Positions 25,933 through 34,361 of a stretch of DNA of 64,000 nucleotides are shown here, one piece after another; positions within the stretch are counted from its first letter, which is position 1; every line of letters starts with the position of its first letter. Below the pieces are notes generated by a model that ran no database searches, was not told the origin of the DNA, and saw only the letters and a program-made list of their open reading frames with translations. The DNA lies in the NCBI GenBank assembly GCA_937870825.1, contig CALMZO010000436.1, positions 84,595 to 148,594 of the forward strand. The letters run 5' to 3'. The DNA comes from an uncultured Chloroflexota bacterium. GTDB taxonomy: Bacteria > Chloroflexota > Anaerolineae > UBA4142 > SHND01. Both the position numbers and the translations under genes were made by a program.

Positions 25933-26440
25933 TTGCACCAGCCGTTTGGTGCGTCGCGCCGCGATCTGCACGCTTATCTGTCAAGTTCAACGCCAATAGC
26001 AGCGCGACGCCAACCACAACAGAACTATCCGCTACATTGAACGTGGGCAAACGCAGCGCGCCGATACCAACGTCGAGAAAATCCGTGACGCGTCCATCGG
26101 CAACGCGGTCGAGAAAATTTCCGAGCGCGCCGCCGAGAATAAAACCGAGCGCGAGCGCGGACGCTTGCGGCAGTTCACGCGCGCGCAATGCTCTGAAAAA
26201 CCAGATGCTCAATCCGACAATGACAATGGCGGGGAGAATCGTTGACACAATTCCTACATTTGCCAACATGCCGAATGCAACACCCGTGTTGTAGCCCAAT
26301 ATGAGTTGGAAAAAATCACCAAGGACCGAAACGGGCTGTCCCGGTTGCAATGCGCTTTCCGCCCATGCCTTACTCGATGTGTCAGCGGTTATTGCGATGA
26401 TAAATCCCATCGCTAACAGTAAAAATGTTTTACGTTCCAC
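25922..26440 (-). CDS. lspA: Signal peptidase II family protein (LspA), copy 1
   Basis: A 172-residue membrane aspartyl protease with four predicted helices. The conserved blocks GNFLDRVADGRVTDF and FNVADSSVVVG carry both catalytic Asp residues. The family cleaves prolipoprotein signal peptides. It lies directly downstream of a metal P-type ATPase, an arrangement known from lead-resistance loci (pbrC), so this copy is more likely an accessory of the metal cassette than the housekeeping enzyme. Confidence 0.9.
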   Translation of the reverse strand: MERKTFLLLAMGFIIAITADTSSKAWAESALQPGQPVSVLGDFFQLILGYNTGVAFGMLANVGIVSTILPAIVIVGLSIWFFRALRARELPQASALALGFILGGALGNFLDRVADGRVTDFLDVGIGALRLPTFNVADSSVVVGVALLLALNLTDKRADRGATHQTAGANAE

Positions 26441-26461
26441 ATGTACTCCAATGATTGAAAA

Positions 26462-28555
26462 CTATTTTTGCCGCAACAGTCGCGATGAATTCGCGAGAAT
26501 TCCCAAATCGGGCAGCGACTGGGCGGCGGCGGCGAGAATCGGCGGCAAAAAGCCGAATGCCGCGAGCGTGAGACCGACGATATTGTAAACTGCCGTGAAC
26601 GCCAAATTCGTTTTCACCACGCGCATCGTTCGGCGCGCGATGCGTAACACATCGGGAACGAGTGTCCAATCGTCGCGCATCAGCGCCACATGCGCGGCTT
26701 CGAGCGCAATGTCCGTTCCCGCCGCGCCCATCGCAATCCCCACATTCGCTTGTGCCAACGCGGGCGCGTCGTTCACCCCATCGCCCACCATGACAACGAC
26801 GTGCTTTTGTTTTTGATATTCGCGCACAATCGCGATTTTGTCTTGCGGCAATAGATTCGCCCGATACGCGACGCCGAGTTGTTGGGCGAGCGCGGAGGCA
26901 GTGCGTTCGTTGTCGCCTGTCAACAATTCAATTCTCCGGATGCCGAGCGCGCGCAATTGTTTTAGAGCGTCAGGCACTTCGGGGCGCAGGGTGTCCGATG
27001 CGGCAAGCACGCCGACCAGTTCATCTTGCACAGCAACGTACAAGAGCGTCTTGCCTTGCGCTTCCAAATGCTGCGCGTTTTGATTGGCGTCTGCGCCGGG
27101 AATCAAACGCGCGTTGCCGACGGCGATGTGTTTGTCACTCACTTGCGCGCGGATGCCCATACCGGGAATGGACTGGAATTCGCGTGACGGGGCGAGCGCG
27201 AGATTTTTTTCTTTCGCCAAAGCGCGCACGGCTTGGCCGAGCGGATGTTCCGAATCGCGTTCGGCTGAGGCAGCGAGCGTCAACAATTCTATTTCGCCGA
27301 TGCCGTTCAACGAAACGACGTCGGTGATTTGCGGCTTACCCAGCGTAAGAGTTCCCGTCTTGTCGAGCAGCACGACATCGGCGCGCGCCAATGCTTCAAG
27401 ATATTTTCCGCCTTTGATTAAAAGGCCGCGCTGTGCCGCCGCGCCGACAGAGGCGAGAATCGCAATGGGCGTCGCCAACGCGATGGAACACGAACACGCG
27501 ATGACCAGCACGGCGGCGGTTGCCAATGGGTTGCGACTGATGAGAAACGTGATTGCGGCGAGGGCTGTGACAATTGGCAAATAGTACGTGGTGAATTTGT
27601 CCGCAAAGCGCTGCACATCCGCGCGATTCGCTTCCGCTTCTTCCACCAGTTTGATGATGTGTCCAAATGTCGTATCTGCGCCAATGTGTGTCGCACGCAC
27701 GCGCAGACTCCCAAGTTGCGCGATGGTTGCGGCGAATACATTCGCGCCGACGCTCACTTCGACGGGCATGGACTCGCCGGTGATGGCAGATTGATTGACA
27801 GTGGCTTGGCCCTCAAGCACTTGGCCATCTACCGGAATTTTTTCGCCGGGACGTACGACAACGGCATCGCCCACGCGCACCTCCTCAATGGGCAATTCGA
27901 TTTCTTGGCTGTCGCGCTCGACGCGCGCAGTTTGCGGCGCGAGCGCCGTCAGGTTTTTCACCGCGCGGCGCGCCCGTTCCGTTGTAAAGTTTTCGACGTA
28001 TTCGCCGACGTACATGAAACAAATCACGACGGCGGCAGTCGCCCATTGTCCCACCGCGAGCGCGGCAAGCACGCCGAGCGACATGAGCATATGCGACGTA
28101 ATTTGACGATGCAGCGCGCTGCGGATGACGTTGCGGAAAATGGGCAAGCCCGCGAGAAGCACCGATGCCGCGCCGAGCCAGAACGGAACGCGTGCGGTGA
28201 GCGCTTCGAACAAGCCCAGCCATTCACCCACGACGACGATGAATAATACGAATCCAAACACAACCGCGAATAACGTGAGAATGCGTTTGGTAAAATCTTC
28301 CGTTGTGCGCCGTTCTGATTCTGATTTCGCGCGGTCCATCTCTGGTACCGAATATCCTGCATCCGCGACCGCTTTACGAATGACGGGCATTTCAACGCGC
28401 GCAGGGTCGAGGCGAATCACTGCTTTTTCGGACGCGAGAAAAACATTCACCGCTGCGACGCCCTGCAAGCTCGCAATCGCGTGCTGAACATGCTGCGTAC
28501 ACTCGGCGCAGTCCATTCCTTTGATGGGAACTTCAATTGTTTTTAATTCTGTCAT
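26462..28555 (-). CDS. Heavy-metal P1B-type ATPase with an unusual CSC motif
   Basis: A 697-residue metal exporter. The N-terminal HMA domain has GMDCAEC (residues 14-20). After the A-domain motif TGES come the sixth-helix motif ACSCSIALATP (near residue 350), phosphorylation motif DKTGT (near 398), SEHPLG and the hinge GDGVNDAPAL. Zn/Cd/Pb and Cu pumps normally carry CPC; here the central Pro is Ser. The CmtR-like repressor and LspA neighbours point to Pb or Cd as substrate. Its start lies within the last bases of the upstream lspA-like gene (overlap of about 23 bases). Confidence 0.93.
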   Translation of the reverse strand: MTELKTIEVPIKGMDCAECTQHVQHAIASLQGVAAVNVFLASEKAVIRLDPARVEMPVIRKAVADAGYSVPEMDRAKSESERRTTEDFTKRILTLFAVVFGFVLFIVVVGEWLGLFEALTARVPFWLGAASVLLAGLPIFRNVIRSALHRQITSHMLMSLGVLAALAVGQWATAAVVICFMYVGEYVENFTTERARRAVKNLTALAPQTARVERDSQEIELPIEEVRVGDAVVVRPGEKIPVDGQVLEGQATVNQSAITGESMPVEVSVGANVFAATIAQLGSLRVRATHIGADTTFGHIIKLVEEAEANRADVQRFADKFTTYYLPIVTALAAITFLISRNPLATAAVLVIACSCSIALATPIAILASVGAAAQRGLLIKGGKYLEALARADVVLLDKTGTLTLGKPQITDVVSLNGIGEIELLTLAASAERDSEHPLGQAVRALAKEKNLALAPSREFQSIPGMGIRAQVSDKHIAVGNARLIPGADANQNAQHLEAQGKTLLYVAVQDELVGVLAASDTLRPEVPDALKQLRALGIRRIELLTGDNERTASALAQQLGVAYRANLLPQDKIAIVREYQKQKHVVVMVGDGVNDAPALAQANVGIAMGAAGTDIALEAAHVALMRDDWTLVPDVLRIARRTMRVVKTNLAFTAVYNIVGLTLAAFGFLPPILAAAAQSLPDLGILANSSRLLRQK

Positions 28556-28976
28556 CTTTCCTCCGTAACCGATACATCATCACGCTTGCGCCCGTGAGCA
28601 ACGCGATGTCTGCCAGATTGAACGCGCGTCCCATGACGAAATAATCTACGGGATAGCCCACTCGAAAACCATCCGCCAAATTGCCGAGCAGTCCGCCGAT
28701 TAACGAACTGATTCCGACACCATAAAGCGCATCGTAAGTGTCGCGCATTTTCCAGCGCAAAAAAATGGGAATCAACACAATCGCCAAGAGCGTGAAAAAG
28801 CCATTCGTTTCCAGAGCGCCGCCGCTGGGTCCGTCGAAACGCATTACACCGAGCCAATCGGGAATGAACATCACGGACGCGCCGATGGGCAGCGCGAGTT
28901 CAATCAACAGGTCCAAGATCTGGTCCGCAGCAAGAATGCCGAAAGACAACGCGGTGTAGCGATTGATGTTCCACAT
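28533..28976 (-). CDS. Signal peptidase II family protein (LspA-like), copy 2
   Basis: A 147-residue membrane protein with four predicted helices. GNLADGFRVGYPVDYF and AFNLADIAL keep both catalytic-type Asp residues, although the usual Asp-Arg pair in the first block is Asp-Gly. It sits between the ArsR repressor and the ATPase, with its start 8 bases after the arsR stop. There is no Shine-Dalgarno, so translation probably depends on upstream reading. Having two LspA relatives around one metal ATPase is unusual. Confidence 0.8.
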   Translation of the reverse strand: MWNINRYTALSFGILAADQILDLLIELALPIGASVMFIPDWLGVMRFDGPSGGALETNGFFTLLAIVLIPIFLRWKMRDTYDALYGVGISSLIGGLLGNLADGFRVGYPVDYFVMGRAFNLADIALLTGASVMMYRLRRKDDRIKNN

Positions 28977-28984
28977 GGTTGAAA

Positions 28985-29380
28985 CTAACGCGCGCGCTGT
29001 TTGCTTGCGCCACTGCGAACCGTCCGTGCCTTGGGCTGGCGCGGTTTTGATGTTTCGTAATGCACACACTCGTACACGCCCTTGGCGACGTCCGCGAGGA
29101 TTTCGTCCGCGAGGCGCAGCAAGTGCGCGATGCGTTTGTCGCTCAACGCATACGACACAAAACGCCCCTCCTGTGTCGTTATCACCAAGCCACAGTCGCG
29201 CAAACAGGCGAGATGATTGGAGGTATTCGGCTGTGACAATCCCGTTTGCGCGACGATGTCGCCGACGGTGCGGGGTCCATCCAACAAAGCGCGTAAGATG
29301 GCAAGACGCGACGAATCCGAAAAACCGCGAAACAGTTTCGCTTCAAGTCCGATTGCCTGCGCGTTTCGAGTTAAAAGCAT
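28985..29380 (-). CDS. ArsR/SmtB-family metal-sensing repressor, CmtR-like
   Basis: A 131-residue winged-helix repressor. The recognition helix reads SQPNTSNHLACLRDCGLV and contains Cys59 and Cys63; Cys105 lies in VYECVHYE. This matches the Cys57/Cys61/Cys102 Cd/Pb site of mycobacterial CmtR almost position for position. It should repress the operon until Cd or Pb binds. The C-terminal 25 residues are basic and likely disordered. A dyad overlapping the promoter lies just upstream. Confidence 0.92.
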   Translation of the reverse strand: MLLTRNAQAIGLEAKLFRGFSDSSRLAILRALLDGPRTVGDIVAQTGLSQPNTSNHLACLRDCGLVITTQEGRFVSYALSDKRIAHLLRLADEILADVAKGVYECVHYETSKPRQPKARTVRSGASKQRAR

Positions 29381-29401
29381 TTTTATTCCTCTCGTATAAT
29401 C

Positions 29402-29421
29402 ATATCATTATGTAGTGATAT
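29402..29421. promoter_or_regulatory. Probable ArsR/CmtR operator
   Basis: ATATCA and TGATAT are inverted around an 8-base centre in an AT-rich stretch 22 bases upstream of the arsR start. The position overlaps the expected promoter. AT-rich imperfect dyads are typical ArsR-family targets. Confidence 0.6.
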
Positions 29422-29431
29422 TATATTCAAA

Positions 29432-29459
29432 AAGAGAACCGCCGTCAAGACGGTTCTCG
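29432..29459 (-). terminator. Terminator upstream of the metal operon
   Basis: GAGAACCG and CGGTTCTC pair around a short inner stem; on the minus strand the hairpin is followed by TTTTT. It would stop transcription arriving from 30 kb before the metal operon starts. Confidence 0.75.
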
Positions 29460-29460
29460 A

Positions 29461-29908
29461 AAGAGCAAACGGGTTTTTCGAGCTAACCCAGCCAATGTGT
29501 GGCTCGTGCGGTCACAGGAACGGCGCAGTTTCTCGCCATCGGTCAAGGGCATCAGATGGTTACAATATCAATTGACCGGTGTTCTTTACTGCGCTTGATG
29601 AGCGGGTCATCAACCGCGCCAAAATGTTCAAGGATGCCAAGATTGGTCTGCCGGGACATGGTTCACCTCGGGGCAGAGATGAACCATCATCGCACTACCG
29701 CACAAGATTTATCAACTCACATTATGCAGGAACTACTTGTGGCGAGGTTTTCAAACGCCAATCTAGGCGAATCGAAACGAAGTCACGCGAATTTTTAGAA
29801 TTTTTCGTGCAGATTCGCTAGATTCGTGCAAATTCGCGTTTCCGTCTCTGCGCACTAGCGTTGTTTTTATTGGTCAGGCGTAACATCAGTCATTAAGACG
29901 CGATTGCC
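29461..29908. other. Gene-poor stretch in the remnant region
   Basis: No convincing coding region, RNA or operator is visible. Short near-repeats of a TTCGTGCAnATTCGC type occur at 29800-29840. The stretch is probably decayed sequence between the metal cassette and the methyltransferase remnant. Confidence 0.5.
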
Positions 29909-30115
29909 CTACACAACCTCGCGCACGAATGGCGCGAACGCCAACGCGGTGTGTCCGCCGCCCGTCGGAACATCCAACACGCGCCAATCCTTTTGCGGTT
30001 GAATCAATTCGACGAGCCGTTTCAAACTTTCACCTTGCGCGTGAACAATACTTGCGGCGTACCCTTGCGCGTGCGCGTCGTATTGGTGTTTGACCAAATC
30101 TTTGGTATCTGCCAT
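29909..30115 (-). pseudogene. N-terminal remnant of a SAM methyltransferase gene
   Basis: The 68 codons read to a stop just after motif I (LDVPTGGGHTALAFAP). They match the first quarter of the intact methyltransferase at 23930-24709 very closely (VHAQGESLKRLVEL against VHARGESLARLLEL). The product would lack most of the SAM-binding fold. It begins 2 bases before the stop of the lipoprotein gene upstream, so it may still be transcribed. Confidence 0.75.
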
Positions 30116-30116
30116 T

Positions 30117-31820
30117 TCATTTCTCTGATAAAAGATACACTGCGCCGCCGAATTGCGGCAAACGCGCGAGACCTGCCTCCCAGTTTTTACTTGGCGCATC
30201 CAGCGCGCGCGCTAGTGTTTCATCACCCATGATGACAATCCCTTCGTCAAAGCGTTCGCGCAAGAATTTCAAGGTAGCGGGGTCAACGTCTTGGGCGGAT
30301 GAAGCGACGATAAAGTGTGACGCGTTGAGCGCGGCTTCGAGTGATTGCGGCGATGAGACAACCATTGCCAAGCGGTCACCGAATACGCGCGCGTATTGTG
30401 TTGCGTCGAACCAATTTGGCGGATATTCCGCCGCGCGCGATTCTGCGAGCGCCTTGTACATTGCGCGCGGCGCGACGACGAGGGCGATTTCGCGCAAATA
30501 GGGCGGCGAGATTTTTTCGCGCGCGCGCAGCATGGGAAACGCGCGCTCGACGGCGATTTGCATTGTGTGTACATCGTACGTTGTCGGACGCGCGTAATTT
30601 TCCAAACCCTGCTGCTTGACATTGTAATTCCACGCGAAAATGCCCCACACCTCTCCGCCCGCGCGCCCGGGTAAATCATACAGCAGCAGCAAATTCGTCA
30701 CCGCGTCGGGAAGGGCGAGCGGGGATGGCGACTCCTGCGCGAGGCCCCACGCATTCACCCCCCCCCACAACGCAAGCGGTTTTTTGTAGATTCGCGAATA
30801 GCGTCCAATCGTCGTGAGAAACAATTTCAATTGCGCGCGTTCGTCAGGCGTCGCGGGTTTCGTCGCCAAGTCGTCGTGCAGATACGCGTCGAACGTGACG
30901 ACAAAATTTTCGGGCGTTTGCGAAAACAATTTTTCAACGTCGGGCAAACCCCACACGCGCCGCGCGGTATCGCCGCCGTGAAAGGACATGGTGGTTAGTA
31001 GTTGCGGGTTGAGCCGCCGCCATTCGTTCGCGCTCCACGCGGCATAGTCGGCAATCACTCCCGATTGAAATTCGCCGAGCATCCACATCTCTGCTTGAGA
31101 TAGTGCGTCCATCGTTTTTCCGTACCTGCGCGCGAATTCATTTTTCGCGTGCGCGGAAAAATCCCCACCCATCGGCTCATCCGCGAGCGAGAGCATGATA
31201 ATCACATCGCGGTACGGTTCGACATATTCGCGCTGGACCCACGCGTAATAGCGCGCAATGTCTGCGCGATACTGCGGCGAGTACGGTGAGGCAGTGTAGC
31301 CGCTGTCGTAGAGGTTCAAGCGCGAACCGTCAAACGACAAACGTAAATCGTTTGGATAATTTTTGTTCCATACGTCACCCATTTGGATTTGATAACCGAT
31401 GGGGAGAATGACTTGTGTTTCGGTTTCGCGCGCCGCGTCCAACGCGCGCGTGATTGCGTCTGCCATCGCGCGCGCGTCGTTGTACAACGCATCATTTTCA
31501 TTCTGCAATGCCGCGTACACTCCGTACGACATTCCGGGTTCCACTTTTTGCGCGTCCACCTCGCCGGGATTGTTGTGTCCAATCCAAACCGCGTTCGCGC
31601 CGTTCGCGCGCATCATGGCAAAATCGTCGCGCATTTTTTCAAACGACGCTTCGGGATATGCTTCGTACGCCCAGCCGGTTTTGAGATTGGAGAGTGGCGA
31701 CTTGAGACTAGGGATTGGTGAGGGCGACGGAGATGCTGTGATGGAGAGCGGGCGAGAGGGGATGTTGGAATTGCAGGCGAGAAGGAAAAGGAGAAAAAAC
31801 GGGACGAGAACGCGGAACAT
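30117..31820 (-). CDS. Lipoprotein with glycoside hydrolase-like barrel
   Basis: A 567-residue protein with a lipoprotein signal ending LLFLLAC (lipobox Cys16), a Ser/Pro linker and a probable TIM barrel. GANAVWIGHNNPGE, IMLSLADEPMGGD (acid/base-type strand end) and LALWGGVNAWG resemble clan-A glycosidases such as GH5/GH42, but the family cannot be fixed. A C-terminal Rossmann-like domain ends FDEGIVIMGDETL. A TATAAT box 10 bases before the ATG implies a leaderless or nearly leaderless mRNA. A run of nine G (minus strand) encodes part of GGVNAW. Confidence 0.7.
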   Translation of the reverse strand: MFRVLVPFFLLFLLACNSNIPSRPLSITASPSPSPIPSLKSPLSNLKTGWAYEAYPEASFEKMRDDFAMMRANGANAVWIGHNNPGEVDAQKVEPGMSYGVYAALQNENDALYNDARAMADAITRALDAARETETQVILPIGYQIQMGDVWNKNYPNDLRLSFDGSRLNLYDSGYTASPYSPQYRADIARYYAWVQREYVEPYRDVIIMLSLADEPMGGDFSAHAKNEFARRYGKTMDALSQAEMWMLGEFQSGVIADYAAWSANEWRRLNPQLLTTMSFHGGDTARRVWGLPDVEKLFSQTPENFVVTFDAYLHDDLATKPATPDERAQLKLFLTTIGRYSRIYKKPLALWGGVNAWGLAQESPSPLALPDAVTNLLLLYDLPGRAGGEVWGIFAWNYNVKQQGLENYARPTTYDVHTMQIAVERAFPMLRAREKISPPYLREIALVVAPRAMYKALAESRAAEYPPNWFDATQYARVFGDRLAMVVSSPQSLEAALNASHFIVASSAQDVDPATLKFLRERFDEGIVIMGDETLARALDAPSKNWEAGLARLPQFGGAVYLLSEK

Positions 31821-31830
31821 GATGCGCGAG

Positions 31831-31836
31831 ATTATA
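31831..31836 (-). promoter_or_regulatory. -10 box of a leaderless transcript (lipoprotein gene)
   Basis: TATAAT on the minus strand ends 10 bases before the ATG at 31820, leaving room for at most a 3-4 base leader. No ribosome site is present. Confidence 0.55.
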
Positions 31837-31853
31837 ACAGAGGATGCGCGAGT

Positions 31854-32360
31854 TCATTTCTTGCGCGGGCGTCCGCGTGGGCGCTTGGGCGGTTTCGCGC
31901 GTTCGTACGCACGCGCGCGTTCGAGGTCAAAGCCACTGCGATGATACGCGTCGAAGGAAATTTTCTGATCCACCTGCGCGGCGTCGGGAAAGTTCTGGCG
32001 AAAGCGTCGCGCAAGGTCCAGCATCGTTCTGGAATATTCAACATCGCGCGCAAGATGCTCGCTCAGTTTGTCAACAAAGACGAGTGCGTTCGCAGTTCCA
32101 TTTTCAAATTCCGTAATCGCATCGCCCAATCGCCAATAACGCATCACATCACCGGAATGTTGGCGAGGCAGGAGCTCGCGCAATGTTTCGACGAGCGCGC
32201 GATAATTTTGTTCCAACTCGCCGCGCGCGGTTTCGAGTTCATGCTTGTCGAGCGATTTTTCAAACCAGACGCCCATCGGGAGCGCGGCGCGAAAAATGAC
32301 GTGACCATTTTCGTCACGCTGCGGCTGCATGTTGACCGCGACGCGAATGCCTGGCGTCAT
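31854..32360 (-). CDS. AT-hook-tailed partner of the MORC-like ATPase
   Basis: A 168-residue protein of no recognised family. The body is alpha-helical with many charged residues (LDKHELETARGELEQNYRAL, shown in part as ELETARGELEQNYRAL). The tail RPRGRPRKK is an AT-hook-type minor-groove binding motif. Its ATG overlaps the stop of the GHKL ATPase gene (ATGA), so both proteins are made together. A role as the DNA-binding subunit of the ATPase is an inference. Confidence 0.7.
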   Translation of the reverse strand: MTPGIRVAVNMQPQRDENGHVIFRAALPMGVWFEKSLDKHELETARGELEQNYRALVETLRELLPRQHSGDVMRYWRLGDAITEFENGTANALVFVDKLSEHLARDVEYSRTMLDLARRFRQNFPDAAQVDQKISFDAYHRSGFDLERARAYERAKPPKRPRGRPRKK

Positions 32361-33883
32361 AAGCGTTCGCCCCACAACGCGAAAAATTTTCGCTGCAAGT
32401 CCAGCACTTGGCGCCAATGCGGTTCTTCGCTTTGGTTCTCCATCGTAAATTCAATCACACTCAAGCACACGCACTTGAACACATGATAGTTGAGATTGTT
32501 GGATTGCGCGGCTTTGCGATACGCGGGATGCGCGATGTTGAGCACAACCGTCGTGCCGTCGAACCACGATTCTTCGTTCTTGTCGTCGCGCGCCTCTTCT
32601 AAAATATGCACGCCGCCGCGAATGACGCGCGGGCGCATTTCCCCGGTCATCGCTTCGCCGGGCGTCATCAACAACTCGCGTTGCTGTTCTTCAAACGTGC
32701 GTTCGTTTTCTTTTTGTTCTTGCTCGCGCGCTTCGAGTTCTTCGGCGTCGAGTCTGATTTGGACGCGTTCCTCACCCGCAATGAGTTCGCCGTTCGGATT
32801 CAACGCGACGGCATCTTGGCGTCCATGCGAAGCAAACATCGAGAGTTCGGGCATGTTCCGAAAGATGGCGTTGATTTCGCGTTCGGCGTTGGCAAAGTGG
32901 GACGCGGCTTTGCGCGGCGCGCGCTCAATCAATTTATTTTTTTCGAGCCACAACGTAAATTCATTTTGCGCGCGTTTGAAAAATGTCTCCCACCGTTTGT
33001 TGCCTTTGATGAAACGCCCTTTGTCCGTCGTCACCGCTTCAATCAAGTACGGCGCTTCAATCCAGCCAAAAATTTGCTCCTTGTCGCGCGGCTCTTTTTT
33101 CAAATACGCGCGCTCGATGACTTTGCCGTACGTGCAAAGCATGATGCCCGGCGGGATTGGCGGTTCGTCGTTCCCCGTGTACACGCCGAACCAACCGAAC
33201 GCTTTGGTCTGGTTTTGAATTTTGACGCTCATTTCTTGAAAATGCGCGAGTTTGTTTTCGAGGGCGCTTTCCAAAAGTTGTTTGCCGTCGAGTTCGAGTG
33301 CGACGCCTTTTTCATAACGCGAAATAATTTCGGGATACTGTTTGCGAATGCCTCGATCAATCAACGGATAAAAATGTTCGTACATCCAGCGTTGAATGAG
33401 TTTGCGCGAATAAAAATGTTTTGATTCGCCGCCGAGATACAAAGTGACTTTGGTGCCCTGATGGTCGAGTGAGGGCAATTCGTGTTCAAACACCTGGTAC
33501 GGCGCGTCGTCGCCTTTCAAGTGCCAATCGGAATAACCGCGCCATTCTTTCGAACAGGTCTCGGTGACGACGTGCGTACAAAAATTCAGCGCGAGTTTCG
33601 CGCCTTGACCCGCAAAGCCAATGCCCGTCCCGCGCCGTTTCGACGATGCCGCAAAGTCATGATAGTTTTTGAACTGGGCTTCGTTCATTCCATGCCCATC
33701 GTCTTCGACAATCACGCGTCCATGCTCCGCGTCGTACTGAATGTTGATTTTGGTCGCGTGCGCGTCGAGCGCGTTTGCCACGAGTTCGAGCAATGTCGCA
33801 ATCTGCGGCGCGAAATCGTATTGGTCTTGGATGTTCTGCACGAGGCGGCGGACGTTGACGCCGGATTTGGATTGATAAGACAT
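32357..33883 (-). CDS. MORC-like GHKL ATPase
   Basis: A 508-residue protein with an N-terminal GHKL ATP-binding domain: ELVANALDAHAT (N box, near residue 33), EDDGHGM (G1, near 61) and GTGIGFAGQGAKLAL (G2/G3, near 86). The following S5-like region (GTKVTLYLGG) resembles prokaryotic MORC/MutL-type ATPases, linked in the literature to restriction-modification and DNA-damage contexts. A charged coiled-coil (about 375-400) follows, then a C-terminal domain. It is translationally coupled to a small AT-hook protein. It lies beside two toxin-antitoxin loci and a DNA-repair gene. Confidence 0.85.
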   Translation of the reverse strand: MSYQSKSGVNVRRLVQNIQDQYDFAPQIATLLELVANALDAHATKINIQYDAEHGRVIVEDDGHGMNEAQFKNYHDFAASSKRRGTGIGFAGQGAKLALNFCTHVVTETCSKEWRGYSDWHLKGDDAPYQVFEHELPSLDHQGTKVTLYLGGESKHFYSRKLIQRWMYEHFYPLIDRGIRKQYPEIISRYEKGVALELDGKQLLESALENKLAHFQEMSVKIQNQTKAFGWFGVYTGNDEPPIPPGIMLCTYGKVIERAYLKKEPRDKEQIFGWIEAPYLIEAVTTDKGRFIKGNKRWETFFKRAQNEFTLWLEKNKLIERAPRKAASHFANAEREINAIFRNMPELSMFASHGRQDAVALNPNGELIAGEERVQIRLDAEELEAREQEQKENERTFEEQQRELLMTPGEAMTGEMRPRVIRGGVHILEEARDDKNEESWFDGTTVVLNIAHPAYRKAAQSNNLNYHVFKCVCLSVIEFTMENQSEEPHWRQVLDLQRKFFALWGERL

Positions 33884-33955
33884 GGAGACTGGAGATTGGA
33901 GATTTTTGAATTGCGGTCTGCGATATGTGCAGAGATCGTTCTGTAACGCGAATGA

Positions 33956-34183
33956 TTACGCGAGCGAATACACTGGCACGGCGATGGTATGCTGTGGTTC
34001 GGTTTCGTGTGTGGCGATTTCGTCCATCATGTCGAGAACATCAGGCGCGAAATAAATCTCGCCGCATTGCGAACACACTTCAGCGGGAACATCCTCGAAA
34101 ATATAAACATGCTCACCCCACTGGTGAACATGGCGAATTTTCTTTTTTTGAACGGTGCCTTGGCAAAAATAACAACGGGTCAT
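33956..34183 (-). CDS. YgiT/MqsA-type zinc-finger antitoxin
   Basis: A 75-residue protein with paired cysteines CYFC and CSQC, the zinc-binding domain of MqsA/YgiT antitoxins. The usual C-terminal helix-turn-helix of MqsA is missing; such short forms often partner DUF4258 toxins. The ATG overlaps the stop of a DUF4258-like remnant (ATGA). Confidence 0.85.
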   Translation of the reverse strand: MTRCYFCQGTVQKKKIRHVHQWGEHVYIFEDVPAEVCSQCGEIYFAPDVLDMMDEIATHETEPQHTIAVPVYSLA

Positions 34184-34305
34184 TGTTCAACCTCTTTTCG
34201 GACACGCCAATCAATCCATTCATTTGGGTCGGGACGATAGACGGTGATGATGATTATAACATCGCGCGCCAGACCACAAACGGTGTGAATGGGTTTCTGC
34301 AATCG
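34180..34305 (-). pseudogene. C-terminal part of a DUF4258 toxin
   Basis: Minus-strand codons give KPIHTVCGLARDVIIIITVY then RPDPNEWID, the second half of DUF4258 (a RelE-like RNase fold with the TVYxPDP ending). Stops precede it in this frame. The N-terminal half with the catalytic histidine is absent, so the toxin is probably dead. Confidence 0.65.
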
Positions 34306-34360
34306 TCAACCCAACCAACTCTTTTTCGCGATAGTCTAGAATGATTCCGTCTGCGCGCAT
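34220..34360 (-). pseudogene. Short frame resembling a DUF2283 end
   Basis: A 46-codon frame begins MRADGIILDYREKELVGLTI, similar to the C-terminal strand pattern of DUF2283 antitoxin-like proteins (GVILDYDxxGxLVGIEI). It then runs out of frame over the DUF4258 remnant. It suggests two toxin-antitoxin loci joined by deletion. Confidence 0.35.
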
Positions 34361-34361
34361 C

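Noticed and set aside
29499..29821. Open frames of 80-99 codons in the gene-poor stretch
   Set aside because: No ribosome site, no hydrophobic or domain pattern and no plausible homology; the sequence looks decayed.
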